Origin: Chryseobacterium wanjuense | GTDB taxonomy: Bacteria; Bacteroidota; Bacteroidia; Flavobacteriales; Weeksellaceae | Direction: 5' to 3' | Length of the DNA stretch: 64,000 nt | NCBI RefSeq assembly: GCF_900111495.1 | Contig: NZ_FOIU01000001.1 | Span: 558,001 to 622,000 of the forward strand | Shown: positions 1 through 6,841 of the stretch, in pieces | Position numbering within the stretch: the first letter of the stretch is position 1 | Layout: each line of letters opens with the position of its first letter | Program-made: the position numbers and the translations under genes | The notes under the pieces: generated by a model | Databases searched by the model: none | Told to the model about the DNA's origin: nothing | Seen by the model: the letters and a program-made list of their open reading frames with translations, nothing else

Positions 1-89
1 ATATCAAGAGTTTTTGCAAATGTTTCTTCACCCCAATTGTTGATGAATTCTAATATTTCTTCTTTAGTTTTATCTTTCGTGTAATACAT
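1..89 (-). CDS. Partial unidentified protein, N-terminal 29 residues (possibly a hotdog thioesterase)
   Basis: Only the first 29 codons are in the window and the gene continues off the left edge. The ATG at 89 is the only good start, because the same frame meets a stop about 50 bases upstream. The visible part begins MYYTKDKTKEEILEF and continues with an INNWGEETF stretch, which is charged and helical. The helix followed by an ETFAKTL stretch faintly recalls the N-terminus of PaaI/MenI-type hotdog thioesterases, but this is too short to assign a function. The gene has the same direction as the acyltransferase to its right, from which it is separated by about 66 bases. Confidence 0.5.
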   Translation of the reverse strand, partial: MYYTKDKTKEEILEFINNWGEETFAKTLD

Positions 90-155
90 GCTATCAGTAA
101 ATGAGTAATTGATAATGAGTGATTTTGTGAACTTTCAGCATCCAGCTTCAATCTT

Positions 156-752
156 CTAGCCCTTTGCTTCAGAATCATTTCCCATGATATTCGGATTCCA
201 GTTTTCCGGAACTTTTGGAACGATATCGTTTTTGATGTAATAATCTTCGATTTCGCGCATGATTTCTGTGAACGGAACAGAAGCAATTCTTTCGTAAGGA
301 ATGGTATATCCCAAATAAATAATCTTCCTTTTAAAATCTCCTGCCGCCAAAACGATCGGAACTTTTGCTGCCAAAGCCATGTGATAAAAGCCTTTTCTCC
401 ATTTCGGAACCCAGCTTCTTGTGCCTTCCGGAGTGATAACCAGACTGAAATTATCTTTTTCAAACTGTTTGGCCACGAAATTCACCAGGTCATTTTTCTG
501 GCTTCTGTCGATCCCGATTCCGCCTAACCCTTTTACTAATCCTCCGTACCAGGCTTTTGTATGAGCGTCTTTAATGATGACCTTCAGAGGCTTCTCCAAA
601 GCCCAATAGGCAAAGTTTCCCAGAATATATTCCATGTTGTGGGTGTGTGGCGCTACAACGAGAATACATCTGTTGAGGCTGTTGACGTCGCCTTGTAAGA
701 CGATTTTCCAGCCCATCATTTTTAACATCAGTTTGCCGAATAGTTTCTTCAT
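156..752 (-). CDS. PlsC-like 1-acyl-glycerol-phosphate acyltransferase family protein
   Basis: This 198-residue protein belongs to the lysophospholipid/glycerophosphate acyltransferase family, which transfers acyl chains to lysophospholipids or related acceptors at the inner membrane. The second family block is clear as TPEGTRSWVPKWRKGFYHMA around residues 109-128. The first block is APHTHNME around residues 34-41, so the usual HX4D catalytic motif reads HX4E here. A hydrophobic N-terminal segment could anchor it to the membrane. The acceptor is not evident: many short Bacteroidota members of this family are annotated only as acyltransferases. The ATG at 752 gives a good MKKLFGKLMLKMM start. 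Confidence 0.82.
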   Translation of the reverse strand: MKKLFGKLMLKMMGWKIVLQGDVNSLNRCILVVAPHTHNMEYILGNFAYWALEKPLKVIIKDAHTKAWYGGLVKGLGGIGIDRSQKNDLVNFVAKQFEKDNFSLVITPEGTRSWVPKWRKGFYHMALAAKVPIVLAAGDFKRKIIYLGYTIPYERIASVPFTEIMREIEDYYIKNDIVPKVPENWNPNIMGNDSEAKG

Positions 753-771
753 ATCTTCACATTAAAACAAA

Positions 772-798
772 AAAGTATAACCAAAGTGGTTATACTTT
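772..798 (-). terminator. Rho-independent terminator of the 20-residue peptide unit
   Basis: A perfect 12-bp stem (772-783 with 787-798) and a 3-base loop are followed on the minus strand by a T-rich run. It lies 27 bases beyond the stop codon of the small ORF at 825-887 and before the acyltransferase start. Confidence 0.8.
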
Positions 799-824
799 AC
801 AAATATATTGAAATATTATCGCTC

Positions 825-887
825 TTAAAACAAACCGCTGATTAAATCTACGATTTTCATTATGATTTCTAGTGCTAATTGTACCAT
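825..887 (-). CDS. Putative 20-residue amphipathic peptide
   Basis: The ORF reads MVQLALEIIMKIVDLISGLF and then stops. The polar residues Q3, E7, K11, D14 and S17 fall at 3-4 residue intervals, so the peptide would form a one-faced amphipathic helix, with net charge near -1. It resembles phenol-soluble modulins, delta-haemolysin or type I toxin peptides in general character, but no homology is claimed. It has its own promoter (935-969) and terminator (772-798), giving a predicted transcript of about 155 nt with a 40-nt leader. No Shine-Dalgarno sequence is visible, which is normal for this phylum. It could also be a chance ORF within a small RNA. Confidence 0.45.
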   Translation of the reverse strand: MVQLALEIIMKIVDLISGLF

Positions 888-934
888 GATTATTAAATAT
901 TTTTGAGTGTTTTGGTTATAATTTTTTTTCTACA

Positions 935-969
935 CAAATGTAAAACTTTTTATTAACATGGCGAACAAA
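935..969 (-). promoter_or_regulatory. Flavobacterial promoter for the 20-residue peptide unit
   Basis: On the minus strand the -33 element TTTG (966-969) is separated by 23 bp from the -7 element TACATTTG (935-942). This matches the Bacteroidota sigma-A pattern TTTG/TAnnTTTG, at the long end of the accepted spacing. Confidence 0.6.
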
Positions 970-1064
970 TATTTTATATTTTTTTGCCCCTTGTGAGAGA
1001 AGAAGAGTGTGAATTTCAAACAATTGGCTATCCATTCACACCTTCTGCCACTCTCTGCAGTTAA

Positions 1065-2786
1065 TTATTTAGTTTGTATGGAAATTTCGTTTTTACCTTC
1101 GTTTACTTTGATGTCTACGTTGCCTTTCATTTTTTTGATGCTGTTTTTCATAGAATCAATTACCTGATCAGCCTGGTTGCTCGGAACTTTTTTACCATTG
1201 ATGATAATGCTGTCGCTGTCTTCATCATTTGAGTTGTACTCAATGGTAGAGCCGTTCACCGTGATTTTATTTTTTTCGATCTTAATATTTCCATGTTCAT
1301 CTTTATCCTGATCATCATCGTTGATTCCGTCTCCGTTCAAATCTCCGTCGAAGTCGATTCCGTCTCTTTTTGCAGGGATTACTACAGATTTTGCAGGAAT
1401 TACCAGTTCATAATCGATACTGTAATCTCTGAAGCGGTGAGCGTAAGGATATTTAATATAGTTAGGAAGAATCACTTTGTTGTCTACCACTTCTACCGGA
1501 ACATTTACGTTCAGAGGAAAATTGTATCCTTTAGCTTCTTTTTTAATAATTAAATATGGTGTCTTTACGTCTGCTTTTCTTGTAACTTCCACGTGGATCC
1601 AGTCTTTTTCGAAAACAGAAACCTTGTCAGAATAAAGATCATCTTCGTATCCTCTGAAGTTTTGAGGAATATTTACCTGCTTGAAGTCTACATAAATGCT
1701 GTCTGACTTTGTATTGATGGTAACTTCTTCCGTATCTTCTTTATGACCTTTCAGGAACATTTCTTTTTTTGCCATGCTGATTCCGAAGTAAGTGGAAATC
1801 GCGATCAGTGCAAGAATTAAAGCTCCGATTACCCATCCTGTATTTCTCAGTTTTGTTTTTGGAGAGATTAATTTAATACTCAATAATCCGAATAACATTG
1901 CAGGAATTAAACTTCCTAAAGTGATCATGGCCATTAGAACATATCTCATTCCGCCATCGTCAAAATAGAAATCCATTTCGCTGATAGGAGGGAAGTCGCT
2001 GTTGCCCATGAATCCGAAGATTACAAATACTCCGATTAAACAAGAGAAAGACATTAATGCGAAGATTCCGCCCAGAATATATCTGATTACATTCCATACT
2101 CCGCTTCCTGCGTTGTTGATGTAAGGCTTGCTTTCGATATACATTTCTCCGACCCTCTGAGTAGATTCGTTGGCAAATTGTACCAATTTATTAGACTCAT
2201 TCTTAAGATTGTCGAAGTTCATAGGCTTTCCCTTCATTTTCAGGAAATCTGCTGCTGTTTCTGCTTTTGGTAAAACGATCCAAAGGATAATGTATAGCAA
2301 TACTATTAATGAAGAAGAAATTGCTGCTGTAAAGATTCCTAAAACGAAAACTCCTAGCCAGATAGCTCTCATCGCGGTAATATCCATTCCTACGTAGTGA
2401 GCCAGACCTGCGCAAACCCCAGCGATTTTTTGTCTTTCAGGATCACGGAATAGTTGTTTTTTATCTGTATATTCTGTTCCTGTATTGCTTTTTCTCGAAT
2501 TGTTTTTTTCAGAATAATAAGCTTCTTCCTGTTCTTCGATTTTTTCAGGAGTTCCGATCTGTGCGATTACTTTCTCTACGTCTGTATCGTTGATCACTTC
2601 ACGTTTTCCTAAAGAATCTCTGAAGATCTCCACCATTCTGATTTCTATGTCATGCATTACCTCATCTGCTTCCGAAGCATCCAGAGAGCTTCTAAGAGCA
2701 TTCAGGTAGTCGCTGAGCTTTATATATGCGTGTTCTTCTATGGTAAAAGAAAAACCTGCGAGTCCTATTGAGAGTGTCTTGTTCAT
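1065..2786 (-). CDS. PspC domain-containing membrane protein
   Basis: This 573-residue protein has an N-terminal soluble region (about 1-95) rich in acidic helices, resembling the helical anti-sigma-like domain often fused to PspC. A PspC domain follows at about 110-175 (RQKIAGVCAGLAHYVGMD, then a transmembrane segment). Three more transmembrane segments lie near 232-262, 282-308 and 316-340, followed by a large C-terminal region predicted to be extracytoplasmic. Near residue 480 there is an Asp/Asn-rich stretch, DFDGDLNGDGINDDDQDKDE, that looks like a calcium-binding loop. PspC proteins sense or respond to envelope stress. It follows a PadR regulator by 11 bases, so the pair is very likely one autoregulated operon. 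Confidence 0.88.
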   Translation of the reverse strand: MNKTLSIGLAGFSFTIEEHAYIKLSDYLNALRSSLDASEADEVMHDIEIRMVEIFRDSLGKREVINDTDVEKVIAQIGTPEKIEEQEEAYYSEKNNSRKSNTGTEYTDKKQLFRDPERQKIAGVCAGLAHYVGMDITAMRAIWLGVFVLGIFTAAISSSLIVLLYIILWIVLPKAETAADFLKMKGKPMNFDNLKNESNKLVQFANESTQRVGEMYIESKPYINNAGSGVWNVIRYILGGIFALMSFSCLIGVFVIFGFMGNSDFPPISEMDFYFDDGGMRYVLMAMITLGSLIPAMLFGLLSIKLISPKTKLRNTGWVIGALILALIAISTYFGISMAKKEMFLKGHKEDTEEVTINTKSDSIYVDFKQVNIPQNFRGYEDDLYSDKVSVFEKDWIHVEVTRKADVKTPYLIIKKEAKGYNFPLNVNVPVEVVDNKVILPNYIKYPYAHRFRDYSIDYELVIPAKSVVIPAKRDGIDFDGDLNGDGINDDDQDKDEHGNIKIEKNKITVNGSTIEYNSNDEDSDSIIINGKKVPSNQADQVIDSMKNSIKKMKGNVDIKVNEGKNEISIQTK

Positions 2787-2797
2787 AGCTTTGTTTT

Positions 2798-3127
2798 TTA
2801 ATTTTTTTGAGTGATTTGGTTGACTGAATCTGTTAATTCGTTCCAGGTATTTTGAAGTTCATCTAAAAACAATTTACCTTTTTCTGTTATCTGGTAGTAT
2901 TTTCTCGGAGGTCCTCCGGTAGATTCTTCCCATCTATATGAAAGAAACTCACCATTTTTTAATCTTGTTAAAAGAGGGTAGAGTGTTCCTTCTACTACAT
3001 CCAGTTTTCCTTTTTTCAGTTCATCTATTAGGTCGGAAACATACATTTCACGATGATTGATGAGACTTAAAATACAGAATTCCAGAATTCCTTTTCGCAT
3101 TTGCGCTTTGGTATTTTCAGTATTCAT
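2798..3127 (-). CDS. PadR family transcriptional regulator
   Basis: This 109-residue winged-helix protein is a compact PadR-family repressor. The DNA-binding region is at about 10-85 and includes the family signature EGTLYPLLTRLKNGEFLSY followed by GGPPRKYYQITEKGK. A short C-terminal helix would provide dimerisation. It is the first gene of a two-gene operon with the PspC protein downstream (11-base gap), an arrangement common in Bacteroidota, where PadR probably represses the pair. A palindrome overlapping its promoter (3205-3222) is the likely operator. The inducing signal cannot be read from the sequence. Confidence 0.92.
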   Translation of the reverse strand: MNTENTKAQMRKGILEFCILSLINHREMYVSDLIDELKKGKLDVVEGTLYPLLTRLKNGEFLSYRWEESTGGPPRKYYQITEKGKLFLDELQNTWNELTDSVNQITQKN

Positions 3128-3204
3128 CTTTAATAAGTTTTGTTAATTAGTTATATTTAAGATCAGGTAAAGTTCCTAGCTAGCTGAACCTATTCTGATT
3201 TTAC

Positions 3205-3240
3205 ATTACAAAGATATGTAATTAAAATGGTATTATGCAA
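3205..3240 (-). promoter_or_regulatory. padR-pspC promoter with overlapping palindromic operator
   Basis: On the minus strand TTG (3238-3240), a 21-bp spacer and TATCTTTG (3209-3216) form a good flavobacterial promoter. A palindrome ATTACA-N6-TGTAAT (3205-3222) covers the -7 element exactly, which would let a dimeric repressor such as PadR block transcription. The remaining spacer up to 3433 is AT-rich; a TACTTTTG at 3367-3374 could be the -7 element of the plus-strand gene, though no matching -33 element was found. Confidence 0.65.
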
Positions 3241-3433
3241 TACAAAGTAGTGAAATTTTTTAAATAAAACTGTTAAAGTGTTGAAAATCAGATTAATAAT
3301 TTTTAATTGAAATTGACTTTGAATTTTGTTTACGCTAAAACCAGGTCAAAAATTTTAAATTTTCGTACTTTTGAATCAAAATTTTACCCTGAAAAACACT
3401 CAAATTTTATTTAAATTTAAAAAACACCTCAAG

Positions 3434-4120
3434 ATGAGCTATAAATTATTGTTACCGATACTTTTGATGGGAAATCTCTGTTTTGCACAGCATCAGTTCG
3501 AGTTAAAAGATGCTTCAAAGAACTATGACGTGAAAATCAATGTGGAAAACTGTGAGAACAATGAATGCAGCGGGAAAGCAACCATAGAATTATTTGATAA
3601 AAAGACTTCTAAAAAATTTCAGACCCTCAGTTCTGACGATTTAAACTTTTATTTAAATGAAGATCAAAAGCCAACTGCGAATATTATTCAGTTATATAAT
3701 GAACAAAGTCCATTGATTTTTGATGATTTCAATTTTGACGGAACGGAAGATGTGGCGATCAGAAACGGAAATGAAAGCGGCTACGGCGGCCCTTCCTATG
3801 ATGTATATGTATTCAATATCACCAAAAAACAACTTGTTCCGAGCGAAGAGCTGACACAGCTGGCTCATGAGAATTTGGGGATGTTCAATACCGATTCTGA
3901 ACGTAAAAGGTTGATTACCTATTAAAAATCAGGGTGTTGCTGGCATCTTACCACTGAATATACGGTGCTTCCGCAAAGAGGGTTATTTAAAGTATATGAA
4001 TTGGAAGAGGATGCAACCGGCGGTGAAAAAGTAGTGGTGACAAAAAAAGAATTCATTGATGATAAATGGATTACCAATATTAAAGAATATCCAATAAACG
4101 AATATTATAAAGAAAATTAA
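3434..4120 (+). pseudogene. Exported XAC2610-like protein, interrupted by an in-frame stop
   Basis: The gene encodes a signal peptide (LLLPILLMGNLCFAQ) and a soluble domain with the FDDFNFDGTEDVAIRNGNES segment typical of XAC2610-like exported proteins. At 3923-3925 an in-frame TAA follows KRLITY. The same frame then stays open for 64 more codons (KSGCCWHLTTEYTVLPQRG onward) and closes at 4118-4120, two bases before the next gene. The continuation is coherent protein sequence, so one base change (for example CAA to TAA) has split a gene of about 229 codons. ATG at 3434 was chosen over 3371 because it starts the signal peptide. A sequencing error would be an alternative. Confidence 0.8.
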
Positions 4121-4122
4121 TA

Positions 4123-4713
4123 ATGAAGATACAGAAGGAGATTGATTTTATTCTGGCAGTTGATGCCTTAAAAAATGTACAGAGAAGAAATTACAATGCA
4201 GATGATTCCAGAAGGGAAAATACGGCGGAACATTCGTGGCAGATTATTATTTTAGCCCAAATCCTTTATCCATACGCAAAAAACAGAGCAGATATTGATT
4301 TGTTGAGGGTGATCAGAATGCTGTCAATTCATGATCTTGTTGAAATTGAAGCGGGAGATACTTTTTTGTTCGACGAAGCGGCAATGGTCGGAAAGTTTGA
4401 AAGGGAAAAAATCTCTGCTCAAAATATTTTCGGAATTTTAGACGAACCTTTACGCTCAGAATTCTTTGATCTTTGGCTGGAATTCGAAGAAGAGAAAACT
4501 CCGGATGCAATTTTTGCCTGCTCCATCGACAGAATCATGCCTTTTATCTTAAACTCCCACACTTCCGGAAAAAGCTGGACAGAAGCCGGTGTTACGGAAA
4601 AGCAGATCAGAAATATGCTGGAAAATGCAATCAGTCGTGCTTCGGATGAACTGGGAGAGGCTTTTCAGTTGCTGATGGTTAAAAACTTGGAGACGGAAAA
4701 GGTGTTGAAATAA
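4123..4713 (+). CDS. HD domain-containing hydrolase (YfbR/HDDC2-like nucleotidase type)
   Basis: This 196-residue protein is an HD-superfamily metal-dependent phosphohydrolase. The metal ligands are visible as AEHSW near residue 32, the HD pair in MLSIHDLVEIEAGD near residue 69, and a later Asp in CSIDRIMPF near residue 130. This arrangement fits the YfbR/HDDC2 group, whose members dephosphorylate deoxynucleoside 5'-monophosphates, though the substrate here is inferred only. The start lies 2 bases after the stop of the broken XAC2610-like gene, so the two were probably cotranscribed. Confidence 0.85.
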   Translation: MKIQKEIDFILAVDALKNVQRRNYNADDSRRENTAEHSWQIIILAQILYPYAKNRADIDLLRVIRMLSIHDLVEIEAGDTFLFDEAAMVGKFEREKISAQNIFGILDEPLRSEFFDLWLEFEEEKTPDAIFACSIDRIMPFILNSHTSGKSWTEAGVTEKQIRNMLENAISRASDELGEAFQLLMVKNLETEKVLK

Positions 4714-4930
4714 ATTTTAATAAGAAAGAAGCACTCCCGTTAATTTGAGTGTTTTTCATAAGGTAATGAAGAACAATGTATCGGGAATTTTTTTGATAGA
4801 TTTTTTCGAAAATCTATGAATTTGACGTCTTATTATTCCGTCAACAATCTAATTTTGCTTTGTTTAAATGCTTACAGCATGACAAAATGAGTGGTAATCT
4901 TGTAAATTAAAACGATTAAAAAAATAAAAA

Positions 4931-4957
4931 GTTTCGGCGGGCAAAGCCCGCCGAAAC
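4931..4957 (-). terminator. GC-rich hairpin, likely terminator for the thioesterase gene
   Basis: A 12-bp perfect stem containing TTTCGGCGGGC closes on an AAA loop. On the minus strand it is followed by TTTTTATTTTTTT, so it fits a terminator for the gene at 5019-5402. The stem sequence is shared with the hairpin at 39072-39106. Confidence 0.7.
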
Positions 4958-4984
4958 CGCTTAAAAAAACATTGAAAATACTGA

Positions 4985-5011
4985 GCTCCGGCGGCCGAAG
5001 GCCGCCGGAGC
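4985..5011 (+). terminator. GC-rich hairpin, likely terminator for the HD gene
   Basis: A 12-bp perfect stem (GCTCCGGCGGCC, loop GAA) is followed on the plus strand by CTTTTATTTATAA. It could end plus-strand transcripts coming from the HD hydrolase. Confidence 0.65.
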
Positions 5012-5018
5012 CTTTTAT

Positions 5019-5402
5019 TTATAATACTTGAATTGGTTTCTTGAATTCATCAATCGCCACAAAAGTAAAATCGCCGACAATTGCTCTTTCCCTTTCGTAA
5101 GAATACATCTGTTCGGTGTAGATTTCTACATTTACTTTCATACTGGTAGTTCCGACGTGGGCTACTTTCCCGATCAGCTCGACGATCGTTCCTGCGGGAA
5201 TAGGCTTTTTGAAATCGATTTTATCACTGTTTACGGTCACCACTCTTTTTCTGGCAAAACGTGTGGCGGTAATGAATGCCACTTCATCCATCAGCTGCAT
5301 GGCCGTACCTCCGAAAAGCGTATCGTAATGATTGGTTGTATTGGGGAAAACTGCTTTAAAGATTCTGGTTTCCGATGCTGTAATTCTTTCTTCTGTAGTC
5401 AT
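5019..5402 (-). CDS. Acyl-CoA thioesterase, YciA-like hotdog protein
   Basis: This 127-residue single hotdog-fold protein hydrolyses acyl-CoA thioesters in the cytoplasm. The family signature is visible as NHYDTLFGGTAMQLMDEVAF near residues 22-41, where the Asp ends the first active-site helix. It continues with NSDKIDFKKPIPAGTIVELI and GTTSMKVNVEIYTE, which are typical of YciA and BFIT-type thioesterases. The length is normal for the short bacterial form. A cobalamin riboswitch lies 123 bases upstream on the same strand, with no gene between, which is unusual for a thioesterase. Confidence 0.9.
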   Translation of the reverse strand: MTTEERITASETRIFKAVFPNTTNHYDTLFGGTAMQLMDEVAFITATRFARKRVVTVNSDKIDFKKPIPAGTIVELIGKVAHVGTTSMKVNVEIYTEQMYSYERERAIVGDFTFVAIDEFKKPIQVL

Positions 5403-5760
5403 ATTTCATTATTAATTAATGCGAAATGAAATATTATTAAAACTACAGAAAAACAGAGACAAAAATCCCTGAAGCATCCATCAGATCAATAAACTTCAAA
5501 TCGCGAAAGTTTTTTGTTTAAAGAAAAGGCAGGTCTCCTGACTTGTAACATCTTTATTTCCTTCCCATCTTATGTAATACGAGACAGTGGATTCTTTATA
5601 AAGACTTCAGTTACTTACAGTTGCGCGACAGTTCGTGATTTTCACACGATTCCCTTTTAATCTGCAGTTAAGCAAAACCAGTTTCTAAAAAGAACTAAGC
5701 AAGAGGCAAGAAGCCAAAAGCTCAATACTTTTCGATGTAAAAATAATGATTATAAACGAA
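5403..5760. other. Spacer holding a cobalamin riboswitch
   Basis: This 358-base spacer is dominated by a minus-strand cobalamin riboswitch (5526-5685). Between the riboswitch and the thioesterase start is about 120 bases. That stretch has one short open frame with no recognisable protein, plus a weak hairpin near 5471-5486. Confidence 0.7.
5526..5685 (-). ncRNA. Cobalamin (B12) riboswitch
   Basis: The minus strand carries the B12 box AAGTCAGGAGACCTGCC (5528-5544). Upstream of it is the conserved core AAAAGGGAATCGTGTGAAAA and then CTGTCGCGCAACTGTAAG, in the correct order for the cobalamin aptamer. The 5' boundary near 5685 was set by a TGGTTTTGC segment that would form the outer helix. Such elements normally switch off B12 uptake or B12-independent enzymes when adenosylcobalamin is present. 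Here the next gene on this strand is a YciA-like thioesterase, so the regulated target is uncertain. Confidence 0.9.
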
Positions 5761-6561
5761 TTATTCCGGATTTTTGAAAATGATCTGACTTTCGACCTTT
5801 CCCTGCTTAATAGTCCAGATCGTGGTATAACGGTTGGCACCTGAACCGTTGATCATATAAAGGAAAATATGGTCGTTGTCGATGGCCGTCACTCCGATAT
5901 TGCTAAAATCCATCGTGGGCATAAACATATTTTTGATGGCGTCCCTCACAAAAACAGACCCTCTTCCCGGCTGCTGTACCCGGATGGATTTAATTTCGGT
6001 TAAGTCTTCTGGAAGCTCAGTTCCGACTCCCCAGGATTTTACTTTATCAATTTTAATGATATTTCCGTTCGCATCTTTCTCCTGTTTTTTGAGTTTGGCG
6101 TACGAAGGATAAACATCGATAATGACTTTTGTTCTTTGATTTCCCGGAATTTTCGGATTGGTATCGTCCGTGAAGATCAATGATTTCCCGTTTTTAGATT
6201 TTGAAGGCGTAAAATGCGGCAGCTGATCCACAAAAACAACACGGTTTTTATTCACCATTCCTTCTTTGGTGATGCTGTCGTATCTTACGAAAGGTTTTTC
6301 GGTGTCGTCTTTTTCAGGATATTTGATCCAGATCCATTCGGTTTCTCCCGGAGCCGGCTTTACATAAACAAAAACATCACCTGTTTTCATGCGGATCTTA
6401 TCAATGATTTTTCGGTAATCTTCTTTGTGAACACGCACCATGGCATATCCTTCCTCAGCTTTTACAACGCCGAAAGGAACTTTATTCTGACCTTTCATCA
6501 AAGCCAAAGAAAAAAGACAGAAAACAGATAAATAAAACGCTTTGCTTACGGAAATCATCAT
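5761..6561 (-). CDS. Exported protein of unknown function
   Basis: This 266-residue protein begins with a signal peptide (SKAFYLSVFCLFSLALMKGQ), so it is probably exported to the periplasm or beyond. No family was recognised. The body is a mixture of beta-rich and charged segments, with PAPGETEWIWIKYPEKDDTE near residue 70 and a C-terminal part (TTIWTIKQGKVESQIIFKN) that resembles the end of NTF2-like domains. The ATG at 6561 (MMISVSKAF) was chosen; the longer frame to 6582 would need a TTG start. It stands alone, with terminator-like hairpins on its upstream side and a riboswitch spacer downstream. Confidence 0.75.
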   Translation of the reverse strand: MMISVSKAFYLSVFCLFSLALMKGQNKVPFGVVKAEEGYAMVRVHKEDYRKIIDKIRMKTGDVFVYVKPAPGETEWIWIKYPEKDDTEKPFVRYDSITKEGMVNKNRVVFVDQLPHFTPSKSKNGKSLIFTDDTNPKIPGNQRTKVIIDVYPSYAKLKKQEKDANGNIIKIDKVKSWGVGTELPEDLTEIKSIRVQQPGRGSVFVRDAIKNMFMPTMDFSNIGVTAIDNDHIFLYMINGSGANRYTTIWTIKQGKVESQIIFKNPE

Positions 6562-6680
6562 GAAATTTTTTTGACAGTTCAAATATATAAATTAAATACT
6601 TTTAATAATACTGTTTCAATTCTTTTAAATCTTTAATTTTTAAACATTTCGAAACTTTTGACCATAATTCAAATTTAAAT

Positions 6681-6709
6681 AAAAAGAGTGCCACAACGAC
6701 ACTCTTTTT
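6681..6709 (-). terminator. Terminator downstream of mutS2
   Basis: AAAAAGAGTG pairs perfectly with CACTCTTTTT across a 9-base loop, with T-runs on either strand. It lies about 130 bases after the mutS2 stop codon and just upstream of the exported protein gene. Confidence 0.75.
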
Positions 6710-6750
6710 TATCTTAACATCGACAACTAATCTGTTTATTATCCAAACTT

Positions 6751-6771
6751 AACAGGTTTTTGAAACCTGTT
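6751..6771. repeat. Perfect hairpin, AACAGGTTT type
   Basis: A 9-bp perfect stem (AACAGGTTT with AAACCTGTT) and a 3-base loop form part of the mutS2 3' region. A longer relative occurs at 46742-46774. Confidence 0.6.
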
Positions 6772-6841
6772 AGCTTTACATTTTCCAGAATGACAAAATG
6801 GGCTATTTCAGAGATTATTTTATATGCCTAACCATATAAAT

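Larger units (their letters stand above)
753..1064. other. Spacer with a small transcription unit
   Basis: This 312-base spacer between two minus-strand genes holds a complete small unit read on the minus strand: a flavobacterial promoter (935-969), a 20-codon ORF (825-887) and a hairpin terminator (772-798). The segment 970-1064 is otherwise AT-rich with no convincing gene. Confidence 0.6.
4714..5018. other. Convergent spacer with two GC-rich hairpins
   Basis: This 305-base spacer lies between the convergent HD hydrolase and thioesterase genes. It contains no ORF of note. Its right third carries two very GC-rich perfect hairpins (4931-4957 and 4985-5011) that stand out from the AT-rich surroundings. 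Confidence 0.7.

Noticed and set aside
50..463. A 137-codon minus-strand frame overlapping the acyltransferase gene
   Set aside because: It is out of frame with the well-supported acyltransferase, has no family features and an unnatural composition, so it is a shadow frame.
4931..5011. The two GC-rich hairpins read as a CRISPR-like or attachment repeat
   Set aside because: There are only two copies, with different stems and no spacer pattern; terminator or repeat-hairpin function fits better.
5440..5530. Short minus-strand open frame after the B12 box that reads a coherent peptide end
   Set aside because: It has no family features, and its upstream part lies within the riboswitch; it is more likely untranslated leader than a remnant of a transporter gene.
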